Origin: Thuidium tamariscinum
Lineage: Eukaryota > Streptophyta > Bryopsida > Hypnales > Thuidiaceae
Length of the DNA: 64,000 nt
Assembly: GCA_947034885.2 (NCBI GenBank)
Contig: OX344750.2
Span: 20,206,053-20,270,052, forward strand
Reading direction: 5' to 3'
The notes under the pieces are model-generated. The model saw only the letters and a list, made by a program, of their open reading frames with translations, made no database searches and was not told the DNA's origin. A program made the position numbers and the translations under genes. Shown one piece after another: positions 47,843 to 59,184 of this stretch; within the stretch, counting starts at the first letter, position 1; each line of letters opens with the position of its first letter.

Positions 47843-48743
47843 CTAAATTTTCACATGGCAGTTTTTCACGGTGTGGTCCTTGCCTCCACAATATAAACAC
47901 AAGTGTTCCCTACGACATCGCTCTTTCTCTTCTTCGGTTAACTTCTTAACCCTCGAAGTATCAATTTGCATAGGTTCTGCAGTGGAAGTACTCGAAGATG
48001 TTTGGTGGATTGGAGCTGCGTAATCTGCTCGATACGATCCGAAGAGCAATCGTCGCTCCTGTCGTTGCTTGAACAGTCGGTTGTCGCAGTCGATTGCTTG
48101 AGTAATGGCTTTTGACAAAGTTGTTGGTTTAGGCAAATTCAACAACAAGGTTTTGATATCGTCGCGGAGTCCCCATCGAAACATGGTGATGAGAGCCGTA
48201 TCCTTCCAATTGAGGTCACAGGCAAGTTGTTGGAATTCTGCAACGTATGCTGAAGCTGGGCACGATCGTTGTTGTAGCGTTCGAAGTTTTGTTGTCGCTA
48301 TAAGGGTTCAATCTCTTTCTCCAAACGTTCTGCTGAATTCTTCCAAGAATTGATCAAGGTTTGCCAGAAGCGAAGAATCTTTCTTTAATAATGACTAAAA
48401 CTAAGATAATGCAGTTTTGGCGAGCAAGGTTCCAATGAGTCCGGTTTTTTGTTTCTTCTATTGAATATTTGTGTGGTTGAAGACGGAAGATAAGTCGAAC
48501 TTGATTGACAAAATCTCGAAGTTTCGTCCGATCTTCGTCAAACTTCTCTGACAGACTTATTCGAGGGTTTTTTGGCACTTGTACCGCTTGCGGGACTGGA
48601 TTTGGTGGGGGAGCTGAAACTTGAATTGGAGTATGAATAACTTGGAGTTGCTCCATGGCATTTCGTAGGTTAGCATTCTCTTGTTGTAGTTGTTGCAGTA
48701 CGGCAATCACGTCGTGCATTTGGAGGTTGGGAACGTCACCCAT
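47843..48743 (-). pseudogene. Chromovirus gag region (fossil)
   Basis: The gag part starts MGDVPNLQMHDVIAVLQQLQ with a helical, Gln/Asn-rich N terminus. It continues through FDEDRTKLRDFVNQVRLIF, typical of retrotransposon gag capsid regions, and ends with a CCHC knuckle (CLYCGGKDHTVKNC). Parts of it are in different frames; it is a fossil. Confidence 0.82.
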
Positions 48744-49136
48744 CTTGAATTCGATACGCTTAGAGGCTCACAAATAAATAAAGTAGCAGATCTTCGCATC
48801 TTGTACTCTTGGGATGATTACCGGAAGTGAAGACCTCAAAAGATTCAAATAGAACTCCTCGCTTCTATATCGAACGATGATATCTCTGAGTTCAGTCTTT
48901 GGTCTAAAGAGAAATTATACTTCTAAAACAACTAGACTTGATGAAATAAGAAGACGATTCAAATCCATATACTACCTCTTATAAAAGATGACTGTAGGAG
49001 AAATACCAACTTAGAAGTGGGTAATCCACAACCTCTAAAGCGTCTCGACTCGTTGGAAAAGACGGGTAATCCACACTCTATCTTCCAAAAATAGACTCTG
49101 ATATTAAGAAGGACTAATAAAGTACTCTCTTCAAAC

Positions 49137-49706
49137 TGTTGCAAACGGCAACTCTTGGACAGAACCAAGATCAAAATTGAGGGAAAACCTCAAACAAGGA
49201 CAAGATTGGACTAGAAGTGAGGGGATTCCTCACAAGTGACTCAAACTACAACTCAAAGTGAGAGAAATAGAAGATGTATTAATAATAGGAAGTCAATACA
49301 AGACTGGGGTACAACTGGTGTTGAAGAGAGTGAGGAGCAACGGCTCTCAACTCTCTACTTATACTAGATTTATGGAAACTTCCGGAGTAAGGTCCTAGAG
49401 ACCTTAAGAAGCACCTATGGGACCTTCCGGAAGCTTATGGAAGCTTCCGAAGGCATCTAGACTCGTATGGAAGCTTCCGGAAGTTTGTGAAAGCTTCCGA
49501 AAACTACAAGAACTATACGGAAGCTTGTGGAAGCTTCCGAAAACTATTGGAAGCTTCCGGAAACTATTGGAAAGTTCTAGATACTAGTGAAAGGTTCTAA
49601 AACCTTCTAGAAGTTATTCTAAACTATTACCACTAAACTATATCATTATAGATCTCACGGGAATCCGTAGAGTGTGGATGAAGTCTGTTATGGCACGTCC
49701 GTGACA
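49137..49706 (-). repeat. 5' LTR of the chromovirus
   Basis: This 570-bp partner LTR is near-identical to 42949-43559 apart from about 40 bp fewer tandem-repeat units and scattered substitutions. On the minus strand it would carry the promoter. Confidence 0.93.
49355..49613 (-). promoter_or_regulatory. Heat-shock-element array and TATA-like box in the 5' LTR
   Basis: The same arrangement occurs as in the other LTR, with fewer perfect units: GAAGCTTCCGGAA at about 49469 and 49550, plus degenerate copies. TATAAGTAG lies on the minus strand at 49355-49363. This LTR would drive transcription of the element. Confidence 0.55.
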
Positions 49707-52700
49707 TAAGCTAGTCCAAAAATATGTCACAAAATCGGTAGAAAGCAACAAAGTCATTTCTAATGATTTTAGAATTGACCCGTACCCTAGCAATTGCAAG
49801 CAATTATTCCATATTTATAGTACCGAATGTAATACTTTAGAACACTCAATAATAAAGACAATGGCATGACAAATGTTGAAGTCAATTAATCCTAATGAAT
49901 TGTCACCTTTCCAAATGTATCAATTCAAAATTGTTTATGATTTAATCCCTAAAGGACCAAATTATTTTTTAGTAATATATAAATTTTGAGTAGTTATTTG
50001 TGACTAGAGATTTTATTATTATCCTCAAAAAATTTCACACAACATTTTTCTTGGGTGTAGCTTTAAGGCCCAACAATTTTCATGATTTTTAACTACATGG
50101 AAAAAAAATTAGTGTAAGACATGTAATTTTTAGTGTTTAGCAACATCTCGGAGAGTCCAAGAAAACTTTGAAAATATCACTTTTTTGAAAAATAATAGTT
50201 TGAAATTTGTTCTTTAGATACATGTGTGGAAATCTTTGAATCATTCTATTTTGATTAATGAAACAAAAATTATAAGGAGTTTTAGTTTGACAGCAATTAT
50301 CGATTCTCTACTCTAAAATAAACTTTGAAGTCATTTATTCAATTTAATTTTGATTAATGAAACAAAAATTATAAGGAGTTTTAGTTTGATGGCAGCTATC
50401 GATTCTCTACTCTAAAATAAACTTTGAATTCATTTGTTCAATTCAATTTATAATATTTCTGGAACAAAATAAAAATATTGGGTGTATATTTGTTACTACA
50501 ATACTACATCCAGAATTTTTCAATTCTATGAATAAATTATTAGCAATTTATTGTTTAAAATCATTGTCCACTTCTTTGTACTTATTATTTTTTTTCTATA
50601 TGTTGCGCAATTCCAAATGATTTGAAATTTTCATGCATGTAGACAATTTGCCTCAAAGAATGAATTCAAAGAGTTACAAATACTTTGGGCATTTTTTCAC
50701 ACAAATGTGAGCTTGTGAAGTGCGATTGCTTGATATTTGATAGGTCTATAAAAAGGACTTTTGTCAATTCAAATGCTAATATCTTGCAATCTACAAGGTG
50801 GGAAGTTCTAAAATTCTTTCCACATTTTTCTAAACTAGCCTACTACATACACTTGTGATTACATGTATCAAAAGATGTTTTTTTTCCTAAAATTTTGTAC
50901 TTGTAATAAAAATGGGAGTTTTAGAGGGTTTTTGGTGAAAATATAGTCAAAAACCTTTAGGAATTAAACAATGATGATTGGAAGGATTTAACATTTGAAC
51001 AAGAGCAAGTTATAATTCAAGAAATAAAGGGTTTAATTTTGGTGCTAATGATACAAGAGATAAGTCCGTCCATCTTTGCATTAACTTCTATCCAACTAAA
51101 GGAAGAAGTTCAAGAGTTTCAAAATTAGTCTAAAAGATCTAGATATTAGGTTTACAAAATAAGCATTCTACAATGCAAATAGTCTACATCTTCATATTTC
51201 TAGTTGTTTTCATTGTTTGAGATTGAGACATTATTACTAAAACAAAATCTAATTCATCGAGATCTCCCATTTTAGAGCCTCTTCTTTTACAAGCCACAAT
51301 GCTACATTTCCATTGCATTTGCCAATACATTGGTTTGACCCCAATCTTGTGTCTCCTTGATTTTTGGCTTAGACTAGAACTTAAACATATATAAGCGACC
51401 ATCATAGCTACCAGAGTGTATAGTTATTTTTTTTACATTTTTGTACTTAAGACCTATCATTAGATACTTTAGTAACATAAGACTTTGGAATTGTAGTTCC
51501 ATCGGACAAGACTTTACATTACATAAGAGGAATTTATTTTTATTTTTAGCAAGGAGAACCAAAAAACTGGTTCTATAGAGAATTGGTGGTGGTTCCATAG
51601 AGAATTGGTGGGCTTTACTATACCTCCTTTGCACCATAGCAAAAGACCAAAGAATAAAACAAATAAAAACCAAAAGCAATACTATTCCATATATGTCTAG
51701 CCTTTTAGGTAGAATTCTTTTCAATTTAAAAATAAATAATTTATTAAAATATGAATTTCAAATCATTTTAAAATTAATCGAAATAGAATTTTATTTGAAT
51801 TTTTATAATTTACCAAACTACTAGCAATAATAGAAGCCGAAAATTGTTTTGAGATACTAGTCTTTAAAGCAAGGCTAAAATCTTCATCTATATTGATTTT
51901 TTAACAAATTTAACAATAGTATTCTTTAGTTAGCTTGCTACGGCACAGCTTCCTAAAACTTATAAATAAAAAAACTTTACCAATTGCTAGATCATAATAC
52001 TTGGATTTTAAAAAGAAGTATTTTCAACGTTCTCAAGTGATTAGATTTCATCTTTCAAACTTTTTACCTCCAAATGTGTAGATCCTAAAACTTGAAATTC
52101 CTTTATAATGTGTTGAAGAAATAAGTTGGAAATACATGTAAAAAGTGTCAATAAAAAATATGTTATATTCATGCTTGGGAAAAATAGTAAGTAGAAAGAG
52201 ATAGAGAATGATTGCAAATACTAAATTGTTAAGAATTTTGTTATGGAATTTAAGAATTCCAATTCTAAACGTTGTAATTATGTTGTATGGAGTAATAAAC
52301 AATCTACATCCTATGCTTTTATTTTTTTTCAAAAATATTGGAAATTGAATTAAATAAAGGACTTCAAAGTTTATTTCAAAGTAGAAATTCTATAACTACA
52401 CTCAAACTAAAAATCCATATAACTTTCATCTTGTTAATCGAAATTGAATGGTTTAAAGTTTTTATGTATAACAAAAGGGTATCCTTATGAAGATTTTTAA
52501 CTTTAAATATTTACATTCAAGAGGTATTATTTAAGATGTTTAGAGTGTTTATATTCTAACTTACGTTGTTTTTGTAGGTGATTCTTGAGGTCCCACACGT
52601 CTTGTTTTTGTAAATTTTGAATTCTTATTTGTGATCGGGGAACCCAAATTACCTAGGGGTGATTATGGTCCAAACTAGGGGGCTTTTGTTTTGATTGCAC

Positions 52701-53479
52701 CTCTGGTAAAACATGGTAAGGCCGAGCAAGGGAGGGCAATCCACCCGAGTGAAGGGTATCACCACACCACCACCTGTGCTAGGAACGGGTGAACTGGCCC
52801 GTTGCTGGGAAAACGCTGGAATTTTTTATTCTCCACGCATGAAATGTTTTGCAAATTCAGAATTCATCTTTACAATTAGAGGCCCCAAATTAGCAGAGCG
52901 GTGCCTCTCTGGAAAATTATTCTACCACAATAGAGGGTGCTTTCTGTTCCTAAGGTAAACCAGTCTAATTCCGTCTGCAACCCATTTTCGTCACCTGCTA
53001 TATTTGGCCCCATTTCTATCCATGCCACCATCCAAATCTATCCAAATATGAACCAATTCTGACTAAAAATCTAACAAAATCAATGCATTTATGTCATTTA
53101 GGGTAATGCGGCAATAACTCATTGGTGAATACCTAGATGCTTATAGGGACATAAGAAGGTGGTTATGGGTTATTACTATGACATTTATGACCTTAGCCAT
53201 GGATGCTTTTGTAATCTAGGGATGCACACTTCAAAAATTTATAGAAATTACAATTTTGATAAGAAAATTATAATTCCACTTGGGTTTGATTCGGGAAACA
53301 TGCACGCATCTCTAAAAATTATGTGTCCCTCTTGGAATTGGCCCTAAGATAGTGAGATTGTAAATCAAGGTGGTAATAGGTTGGTCTACCTTACTTGCAT
53401 CCCTAAAATGACTTGGAGTGGTTGAGCAAAGGGATCAATTCACCCCAACCAAGGAAACCTTATCAATAGGCCAATATAA
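49707..53479. other. AT-rich intergenic stretch with repeats
   Basis: No gene is supported. It contains a two-copy tandem repeat (50249-50447), a short duplicated phrase ATAGAGAATTGGTGG near 51570-51612, sequence related to the window start (51830-52080), and a repeat near 52600-52700 that resembles the core of the foldback element. A 116-codon hydrophobic minus frame (51374-51724) lacks motifs. Confidence 0.5.
50249..50447. repeat. Two-copy tandem repeat, 99-bp period
   Basis: TTGATTAATGAAACAAAAAT starts one copy at 50251 and the next at 50350. Both continue with TATAAGGAGTTTTAGTTTGA and ATCGATTCTCTACTCTAAAA, with few differences. Confidence 0.9.
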
Positions 53480-53967
53480 TATTTGTGCTTTAAAACAAGT
53501 TGTTTGTTTGTTTTGTTTGTTGCATTGAGATCTCTTGGTCCATGTGTCCTCTAGTCACGTATTTGGTACCGTCAGAAAGCTATCAGCAAGGATGAATGCA
53601 CAAACTTTGTTTTATGGCCTTCCAACTCATGGTGAGAAAATCATGGATTCTTGAGTTATTTTTGGTTCTAAAAAATTAAAAAAAATACTTTCACTCGAGG
53701 CAAGAAAGTTATTGAATTTCAAAGTTTTCATTATGAATTGAAAATTGAAAAATCACTTTTACTTTAATTTCAACTGTGGCAATGGCACAAGACACACTAA
53801 CTTAGTTCAAATGATTTTAACTGGGAATGTACCATATGCCACTTGTGTACCTTTGTCAGGGGGCAGTGAGAATTGACGGTGGATCCTCGCATACTTTCTA
53901 ACTCAGGGATGGATTTTCCTTACACTGTTCAGGATGCCCTAAACAACTAGAGAACGCGAGACGTTAA

Positions 53968-54219
53968 ACACCCCCCATCGAGCCTTCTGTGGAGGCTGCT
54001 TTATCCCTTTGTTTTACCCCTGGGAAAGGCGCATGAACTTTTTATCAGCCACACATAAATTTTTTTGCAAATTTTGAATTCATATTTGGAATCAGACGAC
54101 CCAAATTAGCTAGGGGATGAAGATAATAACAATTGAGACGGCACAAAATAGGAGGCTTTTTTTTACATTCACCCCTGCGTAGAATAAAGCAACCTCTGTA
54201 GAAGGCTCGATGGGGGTGT
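53968..54219. mobile_element. TTAA-bounded MITE unit 1 (252 bp)
   Basis: It is flanked by TTAA at 53964-53967 and 54220-54223. Terminal inverted repeats of about 36 bp: left ACACCCCCCATCGAGCCTTC, right read inverted ACACCCCCATCGAGCCTTCT, both running on to TTGCTTTAT-like sequence. The core resembles, inverted, the core of the foldback element near 24540-24640. Confidence 0.65.
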
Positions 54220-54223
54220 TTAA

Positions 54224-54445
54224 CCCTTAAACGACACCGAAGCCATTTTCTGGTCGATGAACTTCAAGGAATCTTTCTATGTAGGACAGAATTGCAATCA
54301 TTCATCCTCGGAATTAGGGGTAGACAAGGAAGATCTTCTACAGTGCTTTGACTTCCAACGTGTGTTTTTAGATTTTTTTTGAACCAATGATTCCCACGGT
54401 ATCAAAATTCCTCAATTCCACGGCCACCGGCTCGTCGTTTAGGGG
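54224..54445. mobile_element. TTAA-bounded MITE unit 2 (222 bp)
   Basis: It is flanked by TTAA at 54220-54223 and 54446-54449. Ends: CCCTTAAACGAC on the left, CCCCTAAACGACGAGCC on the right read inverted. It is the same family as 17460-17680 and as the MITE split by the LINE (25269-25300 plus 32366-32577). Confidence 0.7.
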
Positions 54446-54904
54446 TTAACGTCTCGCCTAGAGAACCAAGGAAGCTCACAGTAGTCGGTAGGCGCAGTCC
54501 TCGCCACATTCTTCGGTTTGGCTAGTTTCGGGTGGCGTCTGCGCCTCTGTACCCTGCGCATCGCACTAGTAAGTGAAGGGTTTAGCCTACATCACTCTGC
54601 GTCTCCCCATGCGCGTGGATTCCATACGCATATGGAATCCATGTACTGCATATGTGCAACAGAAGTGCATTGCATGACTCACCTGATTGTTGGTTAGATC
54701 TCTCGTGTTTGTGTTGGGTGAGGATTGCTTGTCGTTCTATTGATAACGCGGTACCTGCAGACAAGAGAGCACGTTAGAAGTCAGGATCAGAGACCGTAAT
54801 GCTCACTTGCGAGTGTTCTGAACACTTTGCCTGCCCTCGAAACACAACTCGAGTTAGGTTTAGTTTGCTTTTCTAGGGTTCAAGACGGGGGCTTGTCGAA
54901 TCTG

Positions 54905-55531
54905 ATGGCCGAATTCTATCTTGAAGTTGCGCGCGTGACAGGATGTACTTGGCCATCCAGAGGTGTAGAGAATGACCCGATTTTAGTTGCGGATTCAACC
55001 GAACTCGACTCTATCGATGCATCGCAGTTCGTTAGATTGCCTCCTCGATTCTTTGGTGCCTCTGAAAAGCCATCTTGGAGAACAATAAAGTCTCACTGTC
55101 GGTCTGCCTATGAGTCCGAGTTCTTTTTCAGGTGCATATCCGAGGAGCAGTGGCTTAGGACCGTAATCACGTGCAATTCCTCGGACTGTGATTTTTCCGT
55201 TCACAACATTCACAGCAATGTTATGCCAAAGCAAGCTTACTTGACATGGCTTGAGGGCACGAAGTTCACTTGCCCTGAACACGGATGCATTCTGGGATTC
55301 TTCCCGGCTACCGTTCTCGGAGAGACAACGAAATTGGATATGTTCCCTGGACTCTGTTGTTCAAATTGCGCTCTTGTGGAACAGCTGAAGCATCAGTTGG
55401 TTGGTGCAGAATTTGTGAAGTTCTGGTTGTTGGAGGAGACAGATGTAAGGATGGTGGACGATCATACCGAAGCAAGATCGGGAAGCGAAGGAGAAGTTTG
55501 CAAAATATTATGGCGCCAAGGCACCTTCTAG
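54905..55531 (+). pseudogene. Truncated 5' copy of the Cys-rich kinase gene
   Basis: The 208 codons from the ATG at 54905 are identical in translation to the first part of the full gene at 63073. Homology stops at 55528, just after the glycine loop (GSEGEVCKILWRQGTF), and a stop follows at once (TAG 55529-55531). The copy keeps the whole Cys-rich module but lacks the kinase catalytic core. It also keeps the upstream region of the parent, interrupted by a MITE farther up, so it might still be transcribed as a short protein. The open frame continues upstream of 54905 without an ATG. Confidence 0.85.
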
Positions 55532-58060
55532 TAGGTCTCTTTCTCTCCATTCTTTGCCATGAAATCATACATTTTGATACCGTGGGAATCACTCGTACAA
55601 AAAATTCATTTCAAAGATGAATAGTTGCACTTTCGTCCCACAATGAAAGATTCTCTATCATCCATTGAACGTTGGCGTCCGCGTCAACATTTGAAGGTTA
55701 ATGTAACATTCGAAGGTTAAGTTATGTATGAAGGTTGCCAACCGAGCCACAAAAGAACGCCCATAATCATTATCAGAAATAGGGTGAATTCCATCACCGG
55801 TACTCATTTCTGCTCATTCATCCGCTCTACAAATTCGACAAATCCCAGTTGGAATTGATGTGCCCGTCAGTGCCTGTAAAGATCAAGTAATGTGGAAAAA
55901 GACCAGTTGACCATATTTCAAGATTTCAGTAGTCGGAGAGTCAGCAGCAGATTCTATCGTCATGTAAATGGCAAAACTTCAAGAAATCATCACATAATAT
56001 CCAGATCATCGAACCTACTGTATCTCATTCCTAGTTTTCCGAGTGCTTTCTAAACTTGACTGAAAGCCACAATTTTTGCTGTCTTAAATAGGCCTTTTAA
56101 CAAACTATGTATATTGCCAAGAATTCGTGATGTGAAATTTACTGCCACAATGTCAAAAATACCAAATAAGCAACCTCGGTACAGTAGTCACACAACTCTA
56201 GAGCAATAAAGACAGAAGCTCTGAGTGCATTCATTCAATTCCCTTGAGTTCTCTCTCTTGCACTTTCAATTTTTCCATTGCTCCATCTCTCGGAGCATTG
56301 ACGTCCCCACTCTAAGATAGGACTGATAAGGTAGCCGGCTCTAAAATGGAGCAGGCATTAAGAATGGACCCTATAAAAGGCTGTAAAATGAACAATAGGT
56401 GGTTCTTAAATGGACCTCCACATTCATTGAATGAATTAAGGAAAGATGCATCGGAAATAGTGAGAGCCAATCATGCTCTTTGCTTTTCCATCTTTCTTTA
56501 GAAATTGCAAGTGAACCATTCATGGAAGACTTCGAGACATAAAATAGGGACCTACGGCACATCTCCTTTGAAAATTCATAACTAATTCAAAAATGCTTCA
56601 AAAATTATGAAACCACTTGTGTTAGATTCCTCATCAATTTCTCTTTCTCTGAAAAATGGGCCAAAAATATTTTCATTCAAGAGAATACATAAAGAAAGGG
56701 GACCAGCCCTTAGATGCTCCATTACAGAGCCGACTACCTTAGTTAATTCGACTTTGCTTTTGTTTCTTTTGTGATTGATTGGAGCCCCTTACCTTTCCTT
56801 ATACCAATATTTTGCAAGTCTCATATTGTACATACCGATTTTCAATACTGTTTGGTTTTAGGGTTTAAATTTTCTTTTTCAACGGTACCATTTTCGCACA
56901 CAACTAGATTTAGTTAGGCATGATACAAAGAATTTTTACTTTGACCAACTTAGATAATCAAGATTGCTAGCTTTTCCTGCATAGGGTACTTCAATTTCTA
57001 AGTAAATCACTTGGGGAATGCAAAAGGAGCCTTTATAGTAGGCGGTAGCTGATAGGTGTTGAAATTCTAGGGTCAATCACACACACCTACCAAGTATCGA
57101 GACTCATAGGAGATAATCTCATTTATGATTGCAATGAACATGATGCGCAGACTACTAGTGCTACTACCTACTTTATACCTACTCTTCATTCTATTTCACC
57201 TTGGTGAAGGTGATTGGTTTCAAACAATATGGACAACTCATTGGGTACAGACACAACTGGGATGTCTAAAACTCTGAAGTCTCTTCAAACATCTCCAAGT
57301 GAATCTATCCCAAAGAACTCTATCACAATATGCATATAGATGTGTGAAGATTCAAATCATGATGATCAATGTGAATGTGTCTGTATGCCATCTCCTCTAG
57401 ATGACCTTTGGAAATAGAGGACATTGTTGACTCTACAATAAAAGCATCCAAGCTACAAATCACCTCATGAAGGGGGGGTATTGTACACATAATTGTTTTG
57501 CATGCAACTTTATCTAGATTTTAGTTGAATAGGTTGAAGTGTAGCTTTAAAATTCAAACTTAGAGGAATTCAAAAGACTCTAGTTGAAGCCCTATGCAAC
57601 TTCCATGCTATATGGCCTTGATTTTATTCACTTTTAATGCATTTAAATCTAATCTTAAAGGATATAATTTGCTTTAGTGTAGGAATTTCTTGTAGCCCTT
57701 TTAACAAAAAATCCAAAAATCCATGTAATTATATGTATGAAATGAATATTCTTTGATTGCAATAATAGCATTAAAAACCTAATTATATAAGTTTTTTTTA
57801 ATACATCTATTATAGGCCAAGGTATTCAATATTGGAGGTATTTTAATAAAATTTGATTTTAATCGGAGAGAACTTCTTGTATGGATTTAAAAAAACTATG
57901 TATAGGTGTTTTAATTCTTCATATATGTTGTGAGTTTTTTTTTCTAAAATGTATGGAATGTAACATTTTTTACATATAATTTTCCAATTACTGAAATCTT
58001 GAAATGTGATCAATTCTTTTTGCCTGTTTGCTTGATCTTTAAATTACAAGCATTGATGGG
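55529..58060. other. Intergenic region downstream of the truncated kinase
   Basis: No gene seen. A piece at about 55565-55612 matches MITE unit 2 inverted (GATACCGTGGGAATCA). An inverted-repeat arm lies at 55718-55892 and a TIR element at 56327-56741. 56745-58030 is AT-rich without recognisable features. Confidence 0.5.
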
Positions 58061-58222
58061 CTCATTGATTCTCACTGAGAGTTGTCAAATTTGTAGAGCG
58101 GATGAATGAGAAAAAATGAGTAATGGTGAGGCGGTTTTGGAATTCACCCCATTTCTGATAATGATCATGGGCATTCTTTTGTGGCTTGGTTGGCAACTTC
58201 ATACATAACTTAGTACATACAA
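55718..58222. repeat. Inverted repeat pair enclosing about 2.1 kb
   Basis: Arm 55718-55892 is repeated inverted at about 58033-58222. Shared words include TTATGTATGAAG, GCCACAAAAGAA, ATCATTATCAGAAAT, GGGTGAATTCCA and TCATTCATCCGCTCTACAAA. The arms are diverged (scattered mismatches and small gaps). Confidence 0.75.
56327..56741. mobile_element. 415-bp element with about 28-bp terminal inverted repeats
   Basis: The left end TAAGGTAGCCGGCTCTAAAA followed by TGGAGCA is inverted at the right end (TGCTCCATTACAGAGCCGAC followed by TACCTTA). No target duplication was recognised, so the superfamily is open. No coding capacity. Confidence 0.6.
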
Positions 58223-59184
58223 CCTTAAAATCAAGTTTAAAGAAAAAAATCAACTAATTTAAGACAAATGAAAAAATCTCTAGTATTATGTGATAGAGGT
58301 AGTATTTCAAAACCAAACCCTAGAGATTCTTGACTAAATGTGAGTCATTTTAACATTGGAAGTAGTAGTCAATTTGGAATATATATATGTATAATTAGCA
58401 CTTCTAAAATTCATAATTTTTTGAAAAGGTCTCCAAAAAATATATACTACAAGAATCTAGAATCTTTTTTTACAACCCATAAATGTCATAGCTAGTGCCT
58501 TCAATCAACTATTTCAATTTATTTCAAAATTTATTATGTTCAAAGATTATTTATGAATGAAATTCTATAAAAATCAAGAAATTTCTTCCTAGGTGAATTA
58601 TGAATTCCTAAAATTGAATATGTTATAATTTTGTCTCTATCATAGTATCATATGTACTTGCCAATATTTGGTCATATTAATTTTTAGTACTCCATAATGT
58701 AATAAATATACATTTTTTATGAATCAATAAATTAATAGGTTGAATTTGAATTACTTATTCAAAACAACTCAAAGTTTCAACATCACATTTTGGTTGTCAA
58801 ATCCTATTAAATGGCATCTTTAGTCCAAATATTGTACTATGCAAATGCCCTTGAAAACAAACATCCTAGTTTAAGAAGTTTGTGGTGAAAAAATAGCTTA
58901 GATCACAAAATATAAATTAAAATGATTTACATTAATTGTATAGCAAGTTTGATAGCAAGAGTGACTTACGTCTTCAAATGTCTTCAAATTGGATGCAACA
59001 ATAATACAAATTGCATCCTATAGAATATTTGTCATAGATAATCATAATCTATAATTTGATAAGATTCTTTAAATTCCAACCAAATTTTTATCATTTATAA
59101 TTTTTTATATGCATATATTTCTCTAACTTGTTCCTTAACTTCTCTTTCTATTTTTGTCTCTCTATCTCTCTATCTAACATTAGG

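Larger units (their letters stand above)
42949..49706 (-). mobile_element. Ty3/gypsy chromovirus LTR retrotransposon (fossil)
   Basis: This 6.76-kb element lies on the minus strand with both LTRs (42949-43559 and 49137-49706). From right to left it has gag with a CCHC knuckle, protease, reverse transcriptase, RNase H, integrase and a C-terminal chromodomain, the order of plant chromoviruses. A purine-rich tract abuts the 3' LTR, and a sequence resembling the initiator-Met tRNA site (TATCAGAG) lies shortly inside the 5' LTR. The coding part is broken in roughly half a dozen places, but all parts are present. The LTRs differ mainly in repeat number plus a scatter of single bases, which suggests a fairly recent insertion. 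No clear target duplication was seen. Confidence 0.92.
53956..54457. mobile_element. 502-bp compound MITE with 9-bp target duplication
   Basis: The insertion is bounded by CTAGAGAAC on both sides (53947-53955, 54458-54466); the inverted copy near 63500 has that sequence once and no insertion. The outer ends are a perfect 12-bp inverted repeat GCGAGACGTTAA. Inside are two units separated and bounded by TTAA: 53968-54219 (ends ACACCCCC) and 54224-54445 (ends CCC). A 9-bp duplication fits Mutator-like elements, while the TTAA-bounded units look piggyBac-like. Confidence 0.75.
53480..55528 (+). repeat. Inverted segmental duplication, copy A
   Basis: The segment is the reverse complement of 62450-64000 (which runs off the window), except for the 502-bp insertion at 53956-54457. 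The coding end is colinear without gaps (54827 pairs with 63151, 55528 with 62450). Similarity ends sharply at 55528 inside the kinase gene. Confidence 0.92.

Noticed and set aside
42949-49706. Plus-strand frames within the chromovirus
   Set aside because: They are antisense to clear gag, pol and chromodomain coding and carry no motifs.
51184-51724. Minus-strand frames of 73 and 116 codons
   Set aside because: Hydrophobic, AT-driven composition, no motif, and located among dispersed repeats.
54827-54904. Start of the kinase frame at a TTG (54827, and 63151 in the full copy)
   Set aside because: The first codon is TTG and the in-frame upstream codons run to a stop without an ATG. The first ATG in frame is 54905 (63073 in the full gene), and a likely splice acceptor lies in between.
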